DNA of 64,000 nt from NCBI GenBank assembly GCA_023400405.1, contig JAEXFD010000025.1, forward strand, positions 53,694-117,693. Reading direction: 5' to 3'. The notes beneath the pieces were generated by a model. That model ran no database searches. It saw nothing but the letters and a program-made list of their open reading frames with translations, and was not told the origin of the DNA. Numbering within the stretch: the first letter of the stretch is position 1; each line of letters starts with the position of its first letter. The position numbers were made by a program, and so were the translations under genes. Source of the DNA: Pseudomonadota bacterium (GTDB lineage: Bacteria; Pseudomonadota; Alphaproteobacteria; Sphingomonadales; Sphingomonadaceae). Of the stretch, positions 50,058 to 58,706 are shown one piece after another.

Positions 50058-50084
50058 CGCCCTCCCCACCGGGAGGGCGTTTTT
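50058..50084 (+). terminator. Rho-independent terminator after the entericidin-like gene
   Basis: Nine-base perfect stem CGCCCTCCC/GGGAGGGCG with a 4-base loop and TTTTT. It separates the entericidin-like gene from the convergent tatC. Confidence 0.9.
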
Positions 50085-50086
50085 CG

Positions 50087-50854
50087 TCAGGCAGTCTCGA
50101 CCGATTGATCCGCCGCGTCGCGCCGGCGGCGGGTGAACCAGATCCCGACCAGCGACAGGAAATAGAGCGCGATCAGCGGGAAGGCGAGCAGCAGCTGCGA
50201 GCCGACATCGGGCGGGGTCAGCACCGCTGCGATCGCGAACGCCGCCACCACCGCATAGCGCCAGGCGCCCTTGAGCTGCTCGTAGCTCACGATCCCAGCA
50301 CGCTCGAGCAGCATCAGCAGCACCGGCAGCAGGAAGGTGATGCCGAAGGCGAACAGGAACTGCATGATGAAATCGAGATATTTCGCGACCGACGGCAGCG
50401 CCTCTTGCGTCACACCGCTGCCCAGGTCGCCCTGGTAGCTCAGCAGGAAGTGCAACGCCGTCGGTATCGCGACGAAATAGGCCAGCGAGGCGCCCGCCAG
50501 GAACAGCGCCGGCGTCGCCAGCAGGAACGGCAGCAGCGCCTTCTTCTCGTTGCGATAGAGGCCGGGCGCGACGAACTGCCAGAGCTGGTTCGCGATCACC
50601 GGGAAGGATGCCATCACCGCGGTGAAGAATGCGACTTTCACCTGGACGATGAACGCTTCGAAAATCTCGGTGTAGATGATCTTGTTCTGCCCGGCATGGG
50701 CGAGCGGCGCGACCAGGAAGGCGAAGATTGGCTTCACGAAATAAAAGGCCAGCGCGAAGGTGATCACCAGCGAGGCGACGCAATAGAGCAGGCGCCGGCG
50801 CAGCTCGATCAGATGCTCCAGCAGCGGCTGCTGGGTGTCGTCGATGTCCTTCAT
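50087..50854 (-). CDS. tatC: Twin-arginine translocase subunit TatC
   Basis: Core receptor of the Tat export pathway in the inner membrane. The 255-residue protein has six hydrophobic segments and the family motifs PLLEHLIELRRRL (N-terminal signal-recognition region), FVAPGLYRNEKK and the conserved LTPPDVGSQLLLAFPL. It ends the tatABC operon and overlaps tatB by ATGA. Several proteins in this window with twin-arginine signals (the esterase, DUF885 and DUF1501 proteins) are likely Tat cargo. Confidence 0.96.
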   Translation of the reverse strand: MKDIDDTQQPLLEHLIELRRRLLYCVASLVITFALAFYFVKPIFAFLVAPLAHAGQNKIIYTEIFEAFIVQVKVAFFTAVMASFPVIANQLWQFVAPGLYRNEKKALLPFLLATPALFLAGASLAYFVAIPTALHFLLSYQGDLGSGVTQEALPSVAKYLDFIMQFLFAFGITFLLPVLLMLLERAGIVSYEQLKGAWRYAVVAAFAIAAVLTPPDVGSQLLLAFPLIALYFLSLVGIWFTRRRRDAADQSVETA

Positions 50855-51333
50855 TCGGCCGCCTCGGCGGGCGGCGCGGCCTTGGGCTTGCGCGGGCGCC
50901 GGAGCTTGGGGGCGGCTTCGGTCTCGATTTCCGCCGGAGGAGGTGCCTCAGCCCTGGGCTTGCGGACGCGCTTGGGCTTGGGAGGCGCGACGACGCCGGG
51001 GGTGTCCGCAACGATTGCCGGCTGTTCGACCATCACCGGCGGCGCGTCTTCGGTGGCGTGGAGGCTGACCTCGGCCTCGGGCGCCGGGAGCTGTGCGGGG
51101 GGATGCTCGGCCATGATCCGCGCATTCTCCGCGGCCCATTGCTTCTCCATCTCGGCCAGTTCGGCCTCGCGCACCATATTGTCGAAGCCCGCGCGGAATT
51201 GCCGCGCAACGCCGCGCGCCTTGCCGAACCACTTGCCGGCAAAGCGCATCGCCTTGGGCAAATCCTTGGGCCCGATCACCAGCAGCGCGACGATGGCGAC
51301 GACCAGGAATTCGGGCGCATTGAAATCAAGCAT
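50851..51333 (-). CDS. tatB: Twin-arginine translocase subunit TatB
   Basis: A 160-residue Tat subunit that works with TatC in signal-peptide binding. The N-terminal membrane segment is MLDFNAPEFLVVAIVALLVIGP (residues 1-20 or so), followed by KDLPKAMRFAGKWFGKARGVA, the amphipathic helix typical of TatB. A long proline-, glutamate- and lysine-rich cytoplasmic tail closes the protein. It is the middle gene of tatABC and overlaps tatC by ATGA. Confidence 0.95.
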   Translation of the reverse strand: MLDFNAPEFLVVAIVALLVIGPKDLPKAMRFAGKWFGKARGVARQFRAGFDNMVREAELAEMEKQWAAENARIMAEHPPAQLPAPEAEVSLHATEDAPPVMVEQPAIVADTPGVVAPPKPKRVRKPRAEAPPPAEIETEAAPKLRRPRKPKAAPPAEAAE

Positions 51334-51393
51334 CGATCATCATCGCCACAAGCGGGGCGCCGGCAATGGGCGCCGCGCAGCCAAAACGAGGGC

Positions 51394-51624
51394 TCAGCGC
51401 TCCTCGCGCACGGGCTCGGCGGCGGGCTGGACCGTGGGATCGGGCACCGGCTTGCCTTCGATGCGGGTCGGCGCGGGCTTATCGTCGTCCTCGGCCATGC
51501 CCTTCTTGAAGTTCTTGATGCCCTTGGCGACGTCACCCATCATGTTCGAGAAACGACCGCCTCCGAGCACCAGGATCGCGATCACGCCGAACACCAGCCA
51601 GTGCATCAGGCTGAAACTACCCAT
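51394..51624 (-). CDS. tatA: Twin-arginine translocase subunit TatA
   Basis: A 76-residue pore-forming Tat subunit: one N-terminal membrane helix (HWLVFGVIAILVLGGGRF, about residues 8-25) then an amphipathic helix SNMMGDVAKGIKNFKKGM and a charged tail. The order tatA-tatB-tatC is conserved. A 60-base gap separates it from tatB. Confidence 0.95.
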   Translation of the reverse strand: MGSFSLMHWLVFGVIAILVLGGGRFSNMMGDVAKGIKNFKKGMAEDDDKPAPTRIEGKPVPDPTVQPAAEPVREER

Positions 51625-51698
51625 CGAACGTCTCCTTGATTCCGGACTTATCTAGGCCTGTGGGGGTCCTGCGGCAATGGCCGAGGCGTCGCGCGGCC

Positions 51699-52301
51699 CT
51701 AATCGGCGTCTGTGACAGTTTCGATTTCGTCCGCCTCGCCCTCAGCCTCCCCCATCGCTTCGAGCGCGAGATCGACCGGATCGAGCAGGCCCGCCGCCTT
51801 GAGATCGTCGATCCCCGGCAGGTCGCGCCGGCTGGCAAGGCCGAAATGGGTAAGGAAGCCCGGCGTCGTGGCATACATCAGCGGCCGCCCCGGCATTTCG
51901 CGGCGGCCCGCCGGCCGCACCCAGCCGGCCTCCATCAGCACGTCGATCGTGCCCTTGCTGATCTGCACCCCGCGGATCGCCTCGATCTCGGCGCGCGTCA
52001 CCGGCTCGTGATAGGCGATGATCGCCAGCGTCTCGATCCCGGCGCGGCTGAGCTTGCGGCTCTCCTCGCGATCGCGGCGGAGCAGATGGGCGAGATCGGC
52101 GGCGGTCTGGAAATGCCAGCGATCGCCGCGGCGGACGATCTCCACCCCGCGCCCGGCATAGAGTGCCTCCAATTCGGCCAACGCCCCCCGCACGTCCGCT
52201 TCCTTGCCGACATGGGCGCGGATCTCGTCGATCGACAGCGGCTGCTCCGACGCGAATAGCACCGCCTCGACGGCGCGCGAGAGATCGTCCGGCGCGCTCA
52301 T
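51699..52301 (-). CDS. scpB: Segregation and condensation protein B (ScpB)
   Basis: A 200-residue winged-helix protein of the SMC condensin complex; with ScpA it bridges the SMC heads during chromosome segregation. Motifs: AVEAVLFASEQPLSIDEIRAH and ETLAIIAYHEPVTRAEIEAI with RGVQISKGTIDVLMEAGW, the second winged helix. An acidic C-terminal tail follows. The start MSAPDDL at 52301 overlaps the scpA stop by ATGA. The longer frame runs into scpA and is rejected. Confidence 0.93.
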   Translation of the reverse strand: MSAPDDLSRAVEAVLFASEQPLSIDEIRAHVGKEADVRGALAELEALYAGRGVEIVRRGDRWHFQTAADLAHLLRRDREESRKLSRAGIETLAIIAYHEPVTRAEIEAIRGVQISKGTIDVLMEAGWVRPAGRREMPGRPLMYATTPGFLTHFGLASRRDLPGIDDLKAAGLLDPVDLALEAMGEAEGEADEIETVTDAD

Positions 52302-53035
52302 GCCGCGGGCGCCTTGAGATAGAGCGGGGCAAAGGGCGACTTCTGGCGCAATTCCACCCTGCCCTGCCGCGCCAGTTCGAGCGCGGCGACGAAGGACGAG
52401 GCCAGCGCCGATTTGCGATAGGTGCCGCTCGCGCCGTCGGGCAGGAAGGTCTCGATCGTGCTCCACTCGATCCGCGCGCCGATCAGCGTCGAGACGCGCT
52501 CGATCGCTTCCTCCAGCGTCATCACGTCGCGCTGGGCGACGACGTGCATCACCGGGCGGGTGCGCGCGCTGATCCGGCCATAGGCGGCGATCAGGTCGAA
52601 GATCTCGGCTTCCCAGCGCGCCTTGCGCAGCACCCGCAGTCCCTCAGGCGCGCCGCGGAAGAAGACGTCGCGGCCGGTGCGGTCGCGGGCCACGAGCCGG
52701 GCCCCCGCCTCGCGCATCGCGTTGAGCCGCTCCAGCCGCAATTGCAGCCGCAGCGCCAGTTCCTCGGGGCTCGGCGTCTCTTCGGGATTGCGCGGCAGCA
52801 GCAGCGCCGACTTCAGATAGGCGAGCCAGGCCGCCATCACGAGATAATCGGCCGCCAGCTCGAGCTTGAGCGCGCGTGCCTGGTTCACGAAGTCGAGATA
52901 TTGCTCGACCAGTTCGAGGATCGAGATCTGGCGCAGATCGACCTTCTGGGTGCGCGCCAGCGTCAGCAGCAGGTCGAGCGGGCCCTCCCAGCCATCGACG
53001 TCGATCTTGAGCGTGTCCGAACCGTCCCCGTCCAT
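52298..53035 (-). CDS. scpA: Segregation and condensation protein A (ScpA)
   Basis: A 245-residue kleisin of the SMC condensin. Kleisin signature: IDVDGWEGPLDLLLTLARTQK with SILELVEQYLDF at the N-terminus, and a C-terminal winged helix SALASSFVAALELARQGRV. The start MDGDGSDTLKI at 53035 matches the family; the open frame above overlaps nagZ and is rejected. It lies eight bases downstream of nagZ, so nagZ, scpA and scpB form an operon. Confidence 0.93.
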   Translation of the reverse strand: MDGDGSDTLKIDVDGWEGPLDLLLTLARTQKVDLRQISILELVEQYLDFVNQARALKLELAADYLVMAAWLAYLKSALLLPRNPEETPSPEELALRLQLRLERLNAMREAGARLVARDRTGRDVFFRGAPEGLRVLRKARWEAEIFDLIAAYGRISARTRPVMHVVAQRDVMTLEEAIERVSTLIGARIEWSTIETFLPDGASGTYRKSALASSFVAALELARQGRVELRQKSPFAPLYLKAPAA

Positions 53036-53043
53036 CCGCCGAG

Positions 53044-54060
53044 TTAAGCAGGTTGGGCGAGCGCGAGCAATTCGTCCCGTTTCGCGATCAGCTCGACAAA
53101 ATCGGCCTCGGGCTCGTCGGCGCCGGTCGTCGCCATCGCGCGCTCGAGCCGATCGATGCATTGCGGCGTCGCATCGGGCAGCAGGGCGGCGATCTCGATC
53201 ATCTCGTCCATCCGCGCCCAGCAATCGAGCACCACGTCGCAGCCCGCGGCGAGCGCTTGGCCCGCCTTCTCGCCCGGCGTGCCGCTCAGCGCCTTCATGT
53301 CGATATCGTCGGTCATCAACAGCCCGTCGAAGCCGATCGCGCCGCGGATGACCTCCGAAATCACCTGGGGCGAGAGCGTCGCCGGTCGCTCGGCGTCCCA
53401 CGCCTCGAACACGACATGGCAGGTCATGCCCATCGGCGCATCGTGCAGCGCGCGGAACGGCGCGATGTCGGTCTCCAGCGCCGCTGCCGGCACCTTCACC
53501 CGCGGCAGTTCGAGATGGCTATCGACCAGCGCCCGGCCATGGCCCGGCATGTGCTTGACGATGCCGACCACGCCGCCGCGGCGCAGCCCTTCGAGACACG
53601 CCTTGCCCAGCGCAGCGACCCGCATCGGCTCGCCGCCGAACGCGCGGTCGCCGATCGCCTGGGTGACCTCGGGCTGGACCACGTCGAGCAGCGGCGCCGC
53701 ATCGACGCTGACGCCGACCTCGGCGAGCATCAGGGCGAGCGCATGGTAATTGGCCCGGGCCGCTTCGATCGCGGAGATCGGCGCGACGTCGTAGAGCCGG
53801 CCGAACGCCTCGCCCGCCGGAAAGGCCGGCCATTCGGGCGGCACCATCCGGCTCACCCGGCCGCCTTCCTGGTCGATCAGGATCGGCAAGTCGGCGCGGC
53901 CGGAAAGTTCGCGCAGGCTGTCGGTGAGTGCGCGCATCTGGGCGCGGCTCTCGCAATTGCGCTTGAACAGGATGTAGCCGAGCGGATCGGCATCGCGGAA
54001 GAAATCGCGCTCCTCGGCCGTGAGTTCGAGGCCGGAAACGCCGAAGATGACGGGCTTCAT
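53044..54060 (-). CDS. nagZ: Beta-N-acetylhexosaminidase NagZ
   Basis: A 338-residue GH3 enzyme that removes GlcNAc from 1,6-anhydroMurNAc-peptides in the peptidoglycan recycling pathway. Motifs: LIDQEGGRVSR, FGGEPMRVAALG, the catalytic loop KHMPGHG (169-175) followed by DSHLELP, and LLMTDDIDM with the nucleophilic Asp. It has no signal peptide, as expected for a cytoplasmic enzyme. In alphaproteobacteria nagZ is commonly found before scpAB, as here. Confidence 0.94.
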   Translation of the reverse strand: MKPVIFGVSGLELTAEERDFFRDADPLGYILFKRNCESRAQMRALTDSLRELSGRADLPILIDQEGGRVSRMVPPEWPAFPAGEAFGRLYDVAPISAIEAARANYHALALMLAEVGVSVDAAPLLDVVQPEVTQAIGDRAFGGEPMRVAALGKACLEGLRRGGVVGIVKHMPGHGRALVDSHLELPRVKVPAAALETDIAPFRALHDAPMGMTCHVVFEAWDAERPATLSPQVISEVIRGAIGFDGLLMTDDIDMKALSGTPGEKAGQALAAGCDVVLDCWARMDEMIEIAALLPDATPQCIDRLERAMATTGADEPEADFVELIAKRDELLALAQPA

Positions 54061-54152
54061 GCCCGCGGGTCTAGCCGAGAGCGCCGCGGGTTATAACCCC
54101 CGCCGGCGACGCGATTGCAGATGGCGCCATGCCTGGCGGGCATGGCGCGAGG

Positions 54153-54890
54153 CTAGTTGACGACGAAGCAGCCCTCGCCCGCGACCCTGAGCTTACCGCA
54201 CAGTTCGCGCGCCTGCCCGTTGCTGCCCGCATTGACTCGCAGCCGCCACACTGCCTGGCCGTCCTTGTCGGCCTTTTCGACCGATTTGCCGAGTGGGGCG
54301 AGATAGGCGAAGCGCTTGGAAAGCCGCGCCCAGGCGGTGTTGGCACCGGCCTCGTTGGGGAAAGCGCCGAGTTGGATCACCGAACCGGCGCCCGCGCTGG
54401 CTGGGGTCGCACGCGTCGGCAGCGGACGCGCCGGGGCCGCAGCCGAGGCACGCGAAGCGGTGGCCGACGGGATCGCCACCTTGGCCGATTTGTCGCCGGT
54501 CATCGTCGGCGCCTTGGCGGCGACCTTCTTGCCGTCGACCGGCGCCTCGGGCAGCGCATCGGCGTTGATGCTCGAATTGCCGGTATTGCCCTGGCTGGTC
54601 GCGAAGACGGTATCGCCCTCGCCTTCCACCTTCATGCCACCCGGTTCGTTCGGCTTGACCTTGTAATCGCCCGGCGGGGCGGGGATCAGTTCGCCGTTGC
54701 CATTTACGTTGCGGTGCTGGCGGTACCAGAAATAGCCGGCGCCGGCGGCAATCGCGACGGCGACGAGCAGCGCCGCGATCAACAGGATGCGACGGGCCGG
54801 CGCGCGCTCGCGATAATCCTCCTCGACCGTCTCGAGCCAGGGGAGGCGATCGTCGTCGCCATAGCCGGCCTCTCCGCCACGCCTGCTCAT
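54153..54890 (-). CDS. SPOR domain membrane protein
   Basis: A 245-residue protein with a cytoplasmic N-terminus, one membrane segment (ILLIAALLVAVAIAAGAGYF, residues about 35-54), an extended low-complexity linker and a C-terminal SPOR domain (SVIQLGAFPNEAGANTAWARL, ending in AGEGCFVVN). SPOR domains bind denuded glycan strands at the division septum, so a role in cell division is likely. The ATG at 54890 follows a GTG two codons upstream, which overlaps the argS stop as GTGA; either could be the start. It belongs to the argS unit. Confidence 0.88.
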   Translation of the reverse strand: MSRRGGEAGYGDDDRLPWLETVEEDYRERAPARRILLIAALLVAVAIAAGAGYFWYRQHRNVNGNGELIPAPPGDYKVKPNEPGGMKVEGEGDTVFATSQGNTGNSSINADALPEAPVDGKKVAAKAPTMTGDKSAKVAIPSATASRASAAAPARPLPTRATPASAGAGSVIQLGAFPNEAGANTAWARLSKRFAYLAPLGKSVEKADKDGQAVWRLRVNAGSNGQARELCGKLRVAGEGCFVVN

Positions 54891-54892
54891 GC

Positions 54893-56617
54893 TCACATCT
54901 CCTGGACGGCCTCGACGCCCATGATGCGCAGGCCGTTGCGGATAATCTGCCCGATCGAGCGCGCCAGATAAAGCCGCGCGCAGGTCAGCGCCGCCTGGTC
55001 GGCGATCAGGAAGCGCCGGCTCGGATCGTCCTTGCCAAGATTCCAAACGGAATGAAGTTCCGCCGCCAAGTCATAGAGATAGAAAGCAATTCTGTGTGGC
55101 TCGCGCGCCGCCGCCGCCGCCTCGACGATGCGGGGGAACTGCGCCGAGAGCTTCACCAGCCCGAGCTCCTCTGTATCAAGCAGAGACAGGTCGGCCTCGG
55201 CGCACACGATCCCCGCCTCCGCGGTCCGCCGCTGGAGCGAGGCGACGCGGGCATGCGCATATTGGACGTAGAACACCGGATTGTCCTTCGACGCCTCGAC
55301 CACCTTGGCGAAATCGAAGTCCATCTGGGCATCGGCCTTGCGCGTCAGCATGGTGAAGCGGACGACGTCCTTGCCGACTTCGCCCACGACATCGGCCAGC
55401 GTGACGAAATTGCCCGCCCGCTTCGACATCTTCACCGGCTCGCCATTGCGCAGCAGCCGCACCATCTGGACCAGCTTGACGTCGAACTTGGTCTCGCCGC
55501 CGGTGAGCGCCTGCACCGCCGCGACAATGCGCTTCACCGTGCCGGCATGATCGGCGCCCCAGATGTCGATCAGCTGATCGGCTTCCTGCGCCTTTTGGAA
55601 GTGATAGGCGAGATCGGCGCCGAAATAGGTCCATTGCCCGCTCGACTTCTTGATCGGCCGGTCCTGGTCATCCCCAAACTGCGTGGAGCGGAACAGCGGC
55701 AGCTCCACCGGCTCCCAATCCTCGGGCGTCTCGCCCTTGGGCGCTTCGAGCACGCCGTCATAGACGAGCCCGCGCTCGCGCAGCCACGCCTCGGCCTGTT
55801 CGGGCTTGCCCTGGGCCTGCAGCTCCGCCTCGGACGAGAACAGGTCGTGATGGATGCCGAGCAGCGCGAGATCGGCGCGGATCATGTCCATCATCGCGGC
55901 GACCGCGGTCTTGCGGAACGGGACGAGCCATTCGCTCTCCGGCGCGCCGACGAATTTGTCGCCATATTCGGCCGCCAGCTTCTCGCCCACCGGCTTCAGA
56001 TAGTCGCCGGGATAGAGCCCCTCGGGAATCGCGCCGATCTCCTCGCCCAGCGCCTCGCGATAGCGCAGATGCGCCGAGCGGGCGAGCACGTCGACCTGGC
56101 CGCCGGCGTCGTTGACATAATATTCGCGGATCACCTTGTGCCCGGCGAACTCGAGCAGGCTGGCGAGCGCATCGCCTACTACGGCGCCGCGGCAATGGCC
56201 CATATGCATCGGACCGGTGGGATTGGCCGAGACATATTCGACGTTGACCGTCGTCCCTGCGCCCACCGTCGAGCGGCCGTAATCGTCGCCGGCATCGAGG
56301 ATGGCGCGCAGCTCGTCGCGCCAGGTGGTGTCGGTGAGCGTCAGGTTGATGAAGCCGGGGCCGGCAACGCTGACCGCAGCGACTTCCTCGCGCTTCTCCA
56401 GCTCGGCCGCGATCTTCTCGGCCAAGGCACGCGGATTGGTCCCCGCGGGCTTGGCGAGCACCATCGCCGCATTGGTCGCGAGGTCGCCATGGCTGGGGTC
56501 GCGCGGCGGCTCGACCGTGATCGCGCGTCGCTCCAGCCCCGCGGGCAGATCGCCGGCGAGGACGAGCGCATCGAGAGCGAGGTTCAGATGCGCGGCGAAG
56601 CGTGCGTAAAGCGTCAT
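54893..56617 (-). CDS. argS: Arginyl-tRNA synthetase
   Basis: Class I synthetase charging tRNA-Arg. The 574-residue protein has the Arg-specific N-terminal additional domain (RALAEKIAAELEKREEVA), the HIGH-like motif HMGHCRGAV (in ANPTGPMHMGH), and KMSKRAGNF of the KMSKS type. The DALR anticodon-binding domain at the C-terminus ends in ARLYLARSIGQIIRNGL. The frame is complete. Confidence 0.96.
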   Translation of the reverse strand: MTLYARFAAHLNLALDALVLAGDLPAGLERRAITVEPPRDPSHGDLATNAAMVLAKPAGTNPRALAEKIAAELEKREEVAAVSVAGPGFINLTLTDTTWRDELRAILDAGDDYGRSTVGAGTTVNVEYVSANPTGPMHMGHCRGAVVGDALASLLEFAGHKVIREYYVNDAGGQVDVLARSAHLRYREALGEEIGAIPEGLYPGDYLKPVGEKLAAEYGDKFVGAPESEWLVPFRKTAVAAMMDMIRADLALLGIHHDLFSSEAELQAQGKPEQAEAWLRERGLVYDGVLEAPKGETPEDWEPVELPLFRSTQFGDDQDRPIKKSSGQWTYFGADLAYHFQKAQEADQLIDIWGADHAGTVKRIVAAVQALTGGETKFDVKLVQMVRLLRNGEPVKMSKRAGNFVTLADVVGEVGKDVVRFTMLTRKADAQMDFDFAKVVEASKDNPVFYVQYAHARVASLQRRTAEAGIVCAEADLSLLDTEELGLVKLSAQFPRIVEAAAAAREPHRIAFYLYDLAAELHSVWNLGKDDPSRRFLIADQAALTCARLYLARSIGQIIRNGLRIMGVEAVQEM

Positions 56618-56708
56618 TGCGGTTCCAGCTATGAACGGAAGCGCGGGCTCTTAGCGGATCGTGCGGCCCAGCGCCACAATGCTGACGATGCCGGGCGCCG
56701 AGAGCGGC

Positions 56709-57395
56709 TCAATCGCCTTTCAGGCGCCATGCGGCACCCTGCCCCGCCGGACCGATCGCGATGCCACCCTCCGCGTCGCGTTCGACCGACAGCGCGCGAT
56801 AGTCGCGGATCGTGGCGTGTCCGGTCTGGACCGGGCGGTGATGGGTCTCGGTGATGACGAGCACAGACGCGCCGGCGCGCTCGGCCGCCTCGATCCCCGC
56901 CGGCGAATCCTCGAGCACCAGGCAGCGATCGGCCCGCGTGCCCAACCGCTCCGCCGCCATCAGGAAGCAATCCGGAGCGGGCTTGCCATGCTCGACGTCC
57001 TCGGCGGCGATCATCAGCGGCGGCGACGGCAGGCCGGCGGCGCGGATGCGATGCGCGGCGAGGTCGCGCGGTGCCGAAGTCACCACCGCCCAGCGCGTTT
57101 CGGGCAGTGCGGCGAGAAATTCGGCGACGCCGGCAATCGCATCGATGCCCTCGACATCCTCGATCTCCGCCTGGGTGATCCGCGCAGCCTCCTCCACCGG
57201 ATCGACGCCGGGCAGCGCGAGCCGCCGGATCGTCTCGACCGACTGCACGCCATGGATGGTCGGCAGGAAGGTCTCCACATCAAGGCCGCGATCCTCTGCC
57301 CAGCGCCCCCAGACGCGCTCCGCGCTGCGGATCGAGTTGAGGATCGTGCCGTCCATGTCGAGCAGGATCGCATCGATGGGCTTCGGAGAGGTCAT
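56709..57395 (-). CDS. HAD family hydrolase (beta-phosphoglucomutase-like)
   Basis: A 228-residue HAD superfamily hydrolase. Motifs: DMDGT (residues 13-17, nucleophilic Asp), VVTSAPR (motif II), EHGKPAPDCF (motif III Lys) and VLEDSPAGIEAA (motif IV acids). The HGVQSVETIR cap signature is that of GPP1/DOG-like sugar phosphatases; a role in removing 2-deoxyglucose- or glycerol-type phosphates is possible but not determined. It lies upstream of argS on the same strand with a 91-base gap. Confidence 0.87.
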   Translation of the reverse strand: MTSPKPIDAILLDMDGTILNSIRSAERVWGRWAEDRGLDVETFLPTIHGVQSVETIRRLALPGVDPVEEAARITQAEIEDVEGIDAIAGVAEFLAALPETRWAVVTSAPRDLAAHRIRAAGLPSPPLMIAAEDVEHGKPAPDCFLMAAERLGTRADRCLVLEDSPAGIEAAERAGASVLVITETHHRPVQTGHATIRDYRALSVERDAEGGIAIGPAGQGAAWRLKGD

Positions 57396-57459
57396 TCGGG
57401 CTCGCTGGCTGCAATCGGAGGCGCGCAGCTAGCAGCGCGGGGCGGTGCCGCCTAGACCG

Positions 57460-57663
57460 TCAGCGGGTGCTCTCGAGCACCGCAGGCTGCGTGGCGGCGA
57501 TGCGCGCGGCGCGCTGGTCTTCGACGCGCTCCTGGCGAACCGCCATGTCGAGCCACGCCGCTTCGGCGCGCAGGTTACGTTCGCGCACGTTGGCGAGAAT
57601 CGCCTGGTCGGCATCGGCGCGGCACTTTGCCGCAAGGGCACGATAATCGGGCTGGTTGCCCAT
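57460..57663 (-). CDS. Small hypothetical protein
   Basis: A 67-residue, mostly helical, charged protein: DYRALAAKCRADADQAILAN, then ERNLRAEAAWLDMAVRQERV. No signal peptide or membrane segment. The pattern, with an alternating Ala/Arg/Glu helix, resembles small proteins of unknown function that are widespread in sphingomonads. It lies between the HAD gene and cspA on the same strand, with a GC stem-loop (57713-57732) upstream. Confidence 0.6.
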   Translation of the reverse strand: MGNQPDYRALAAKCRADADQAILANVRERNLRAEAAWLDMAVRQERVEDQRAARIAATQPAVLESTR

Positions 57664-57740
57664 GGGCTTGCTCCTATGATCCGAGGGCCGGCGGCGCGAC
57701 CTGCCGCCAAGCGGGGCGGCCGAGACCGCCCCAGCGGGGT

Positions 57741-57953
57741 TCAGCCGAGATCGGCGAGGTTGGCTGCCGAGGGACGGCCGCGCTTGTCATTCTCGATGTC
57801 GTAGCTGACTCGCTGGTTCTGGTTCAGCGAGCCCATGCCCGATCGCTCGAGCGCGCTGATATGAACGAAGTGATCGTCGCCGCCGCCATCCGGCGCGATG
57901 AAGCCGAAGCCCTTGGTGGCGTCGAAGAATTTGACGGTGCCTGTGTGGCTCAT
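57741..57953 (-). CDS. Cold-shock family protein (CspA type)
   Basis: A 70-residue single-stranded nucleic acid-binding protein with the cold-shock fold: GTVKFFDATKGFGFIAPD (RNP1-type KGFGFI) and HFVHISALERSG (RNP2-type). It may act as an RNA chaperone. The start MSHTGTV at 57953 follows AAGGA nine bases upstream. The frame stays open for another 100 codons upstream, but that leader looks unlike the fold. The preceding 58256-57954 region is described separately. Confidence 0.93.
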   Translation of the reverse strand: MSHTGTVKFFDATKGFGFIAPDGGGDDHFVHISALERSGMGSLNQNQRVSYDIENDKRGRPSAANLADLG

Positions 57954-58256
57954 GAGGAAGTCCTTCTTGAATCGTGCTTCCGGAGTGGACGCACGGTTGG
58001 CTGCAAGGGGCAGAAAGAAGGAAGAAGGTGCCGCAAAGCGCCGAAGACCGTCGATTTGCGACTGTAGCGAGACCAATATGGGGTGTCCGGGCGAAACGGC
58101 AAGCGCATTGCAGCCGTGGCGGACGAGGGCGTCGCGTCGCCGATCGGACTTGAGCTTGCGCGAGACGGCCCCCGGCCGCCAGATCAGGGTCAGGGCGAGC
58201 AGCGCCGCGCCGAACAGCGAAACCAGCGCATAGGCCGCGAGAATGTCGAGCTTCAC
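57954..58256 (-). other. Leader of the cold-shock gene, in-frame open, with a hydrophobic stretch
   Basis: This 303-base gap upstream of the cold-shock gene contains no clear separate gene. From a GTG at 58256 the frame is open and would encode MKLDILAAYALVSLFGAALL, a potential membrane segment, then runs without stop into the cold-shock protein. High GC makes chance open frames common. A single 171-residue fused product or a small membrane protein ending by reinitiation cannot be excluded. I see no promoter motif I trust here. Confidence 0.25.
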
Positions 58257-58260
58257 GCGC

Positions 58261-58536
58261 TCAGTCGCGCTCGCCGACGGCACGCGTCTCGATTGCCCGC
58301 GCCACGGCCTCGCAGCCGGCTTCGCTGGCGACCGCGAGGTTGAGCGGTCGCCCGCCCAGCGCCGCGTCTTCCGCATTGAGGAAGGCCAGCGCCTGGTCCG
58401 CGCCGAGGCGGTTCCACGCGAGCAGCGTCACGCGGCTCTGCCGCTCGGCGCCTTCGGCCGACAATTTGACGGTGGTGAAGGGCTTGCGGAACTGCTTGAG
58501 CTTCGGGCGGGCGGACTCTTCGGGGCCGTCGCTCAC
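58261..58536 (-). CDS. DUF2384 (MbcA/ParS/Xre antitoxin C-terminal) domain protein
   Basis: A 91-residue protein whose C-terminal half matches the DUF2384 pattern: ADQALAFLNAEDAALGGRPL, then ASEAGCEAVARAI. DUF2384 is the toxin-binding end of ParS/Xre-type antitoxins. The N-terminal helix-turn-helix of typical antitoxins is not evident, and no RES-type toxin is adjacent. It could be an orphan or may have taken another role. The GTG at 58536 overlaps the stop of the small upstream gene as GTGA, indicating coupling. Confidence 0.6.
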   Translation of the reverse strand: MSDGPEESARPKLKQFRKPFTTVKLSAEGAERQSRVTLLAWNRLGADQALAFLNAEDAALGGRPLNLAVASEAGCEAVARAIETRAVGERD

Positions 58537-58706
58537 TTGGCGAGCGCCGCGATCACGGGTGCGCCGAGGCTTCGTCGCAATGCGCGGATCCGCTCGGCAT
58601 AGGCACGGGCGAGCCCGCGATGGGCGCAGCGCGCCTCGGGCGATGCCGCCCGCATGGCGCACATCAGCGAAATCTGATGGCGCGAATAAAGATAGTTGAG
58701 GTCCAT
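58533..58706 (-). CDS. Small hypothetical protein coupled to the DUF2384 gene
   Basis: A 57-residue protein, MDLNYLYSRHQISLMCAMRA, then AHRGLARAYAERIRALRRSL. Its aromatic N-terminus and basic helix suggest a cytosolic helical protein. Short proteins with similar openings occur in sphingomonads. The GTGA overlap with the DUF2384 gene gives strong evidence that both are real and co-translated. No function can be assigned. Confidence 0.6.
   Translation of the reverse strand: MDLNYLYSRHQISLMCAMRAASPEARCAHRGLARAYAERIRALRRSLGAPVIAALAK

Noticed and set aside
55052..56854. 600-codon open frame opposite argS
   Set aside because: Antisense to argS, with no recognisable motif and shadow-like composition.
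57713..57732. GGGGCGG/CCGCCCC stem after the cold-shock gene
   Set aside because: No T-tract follows and such short GC stems are frequent here, so it is not called as a terminator.
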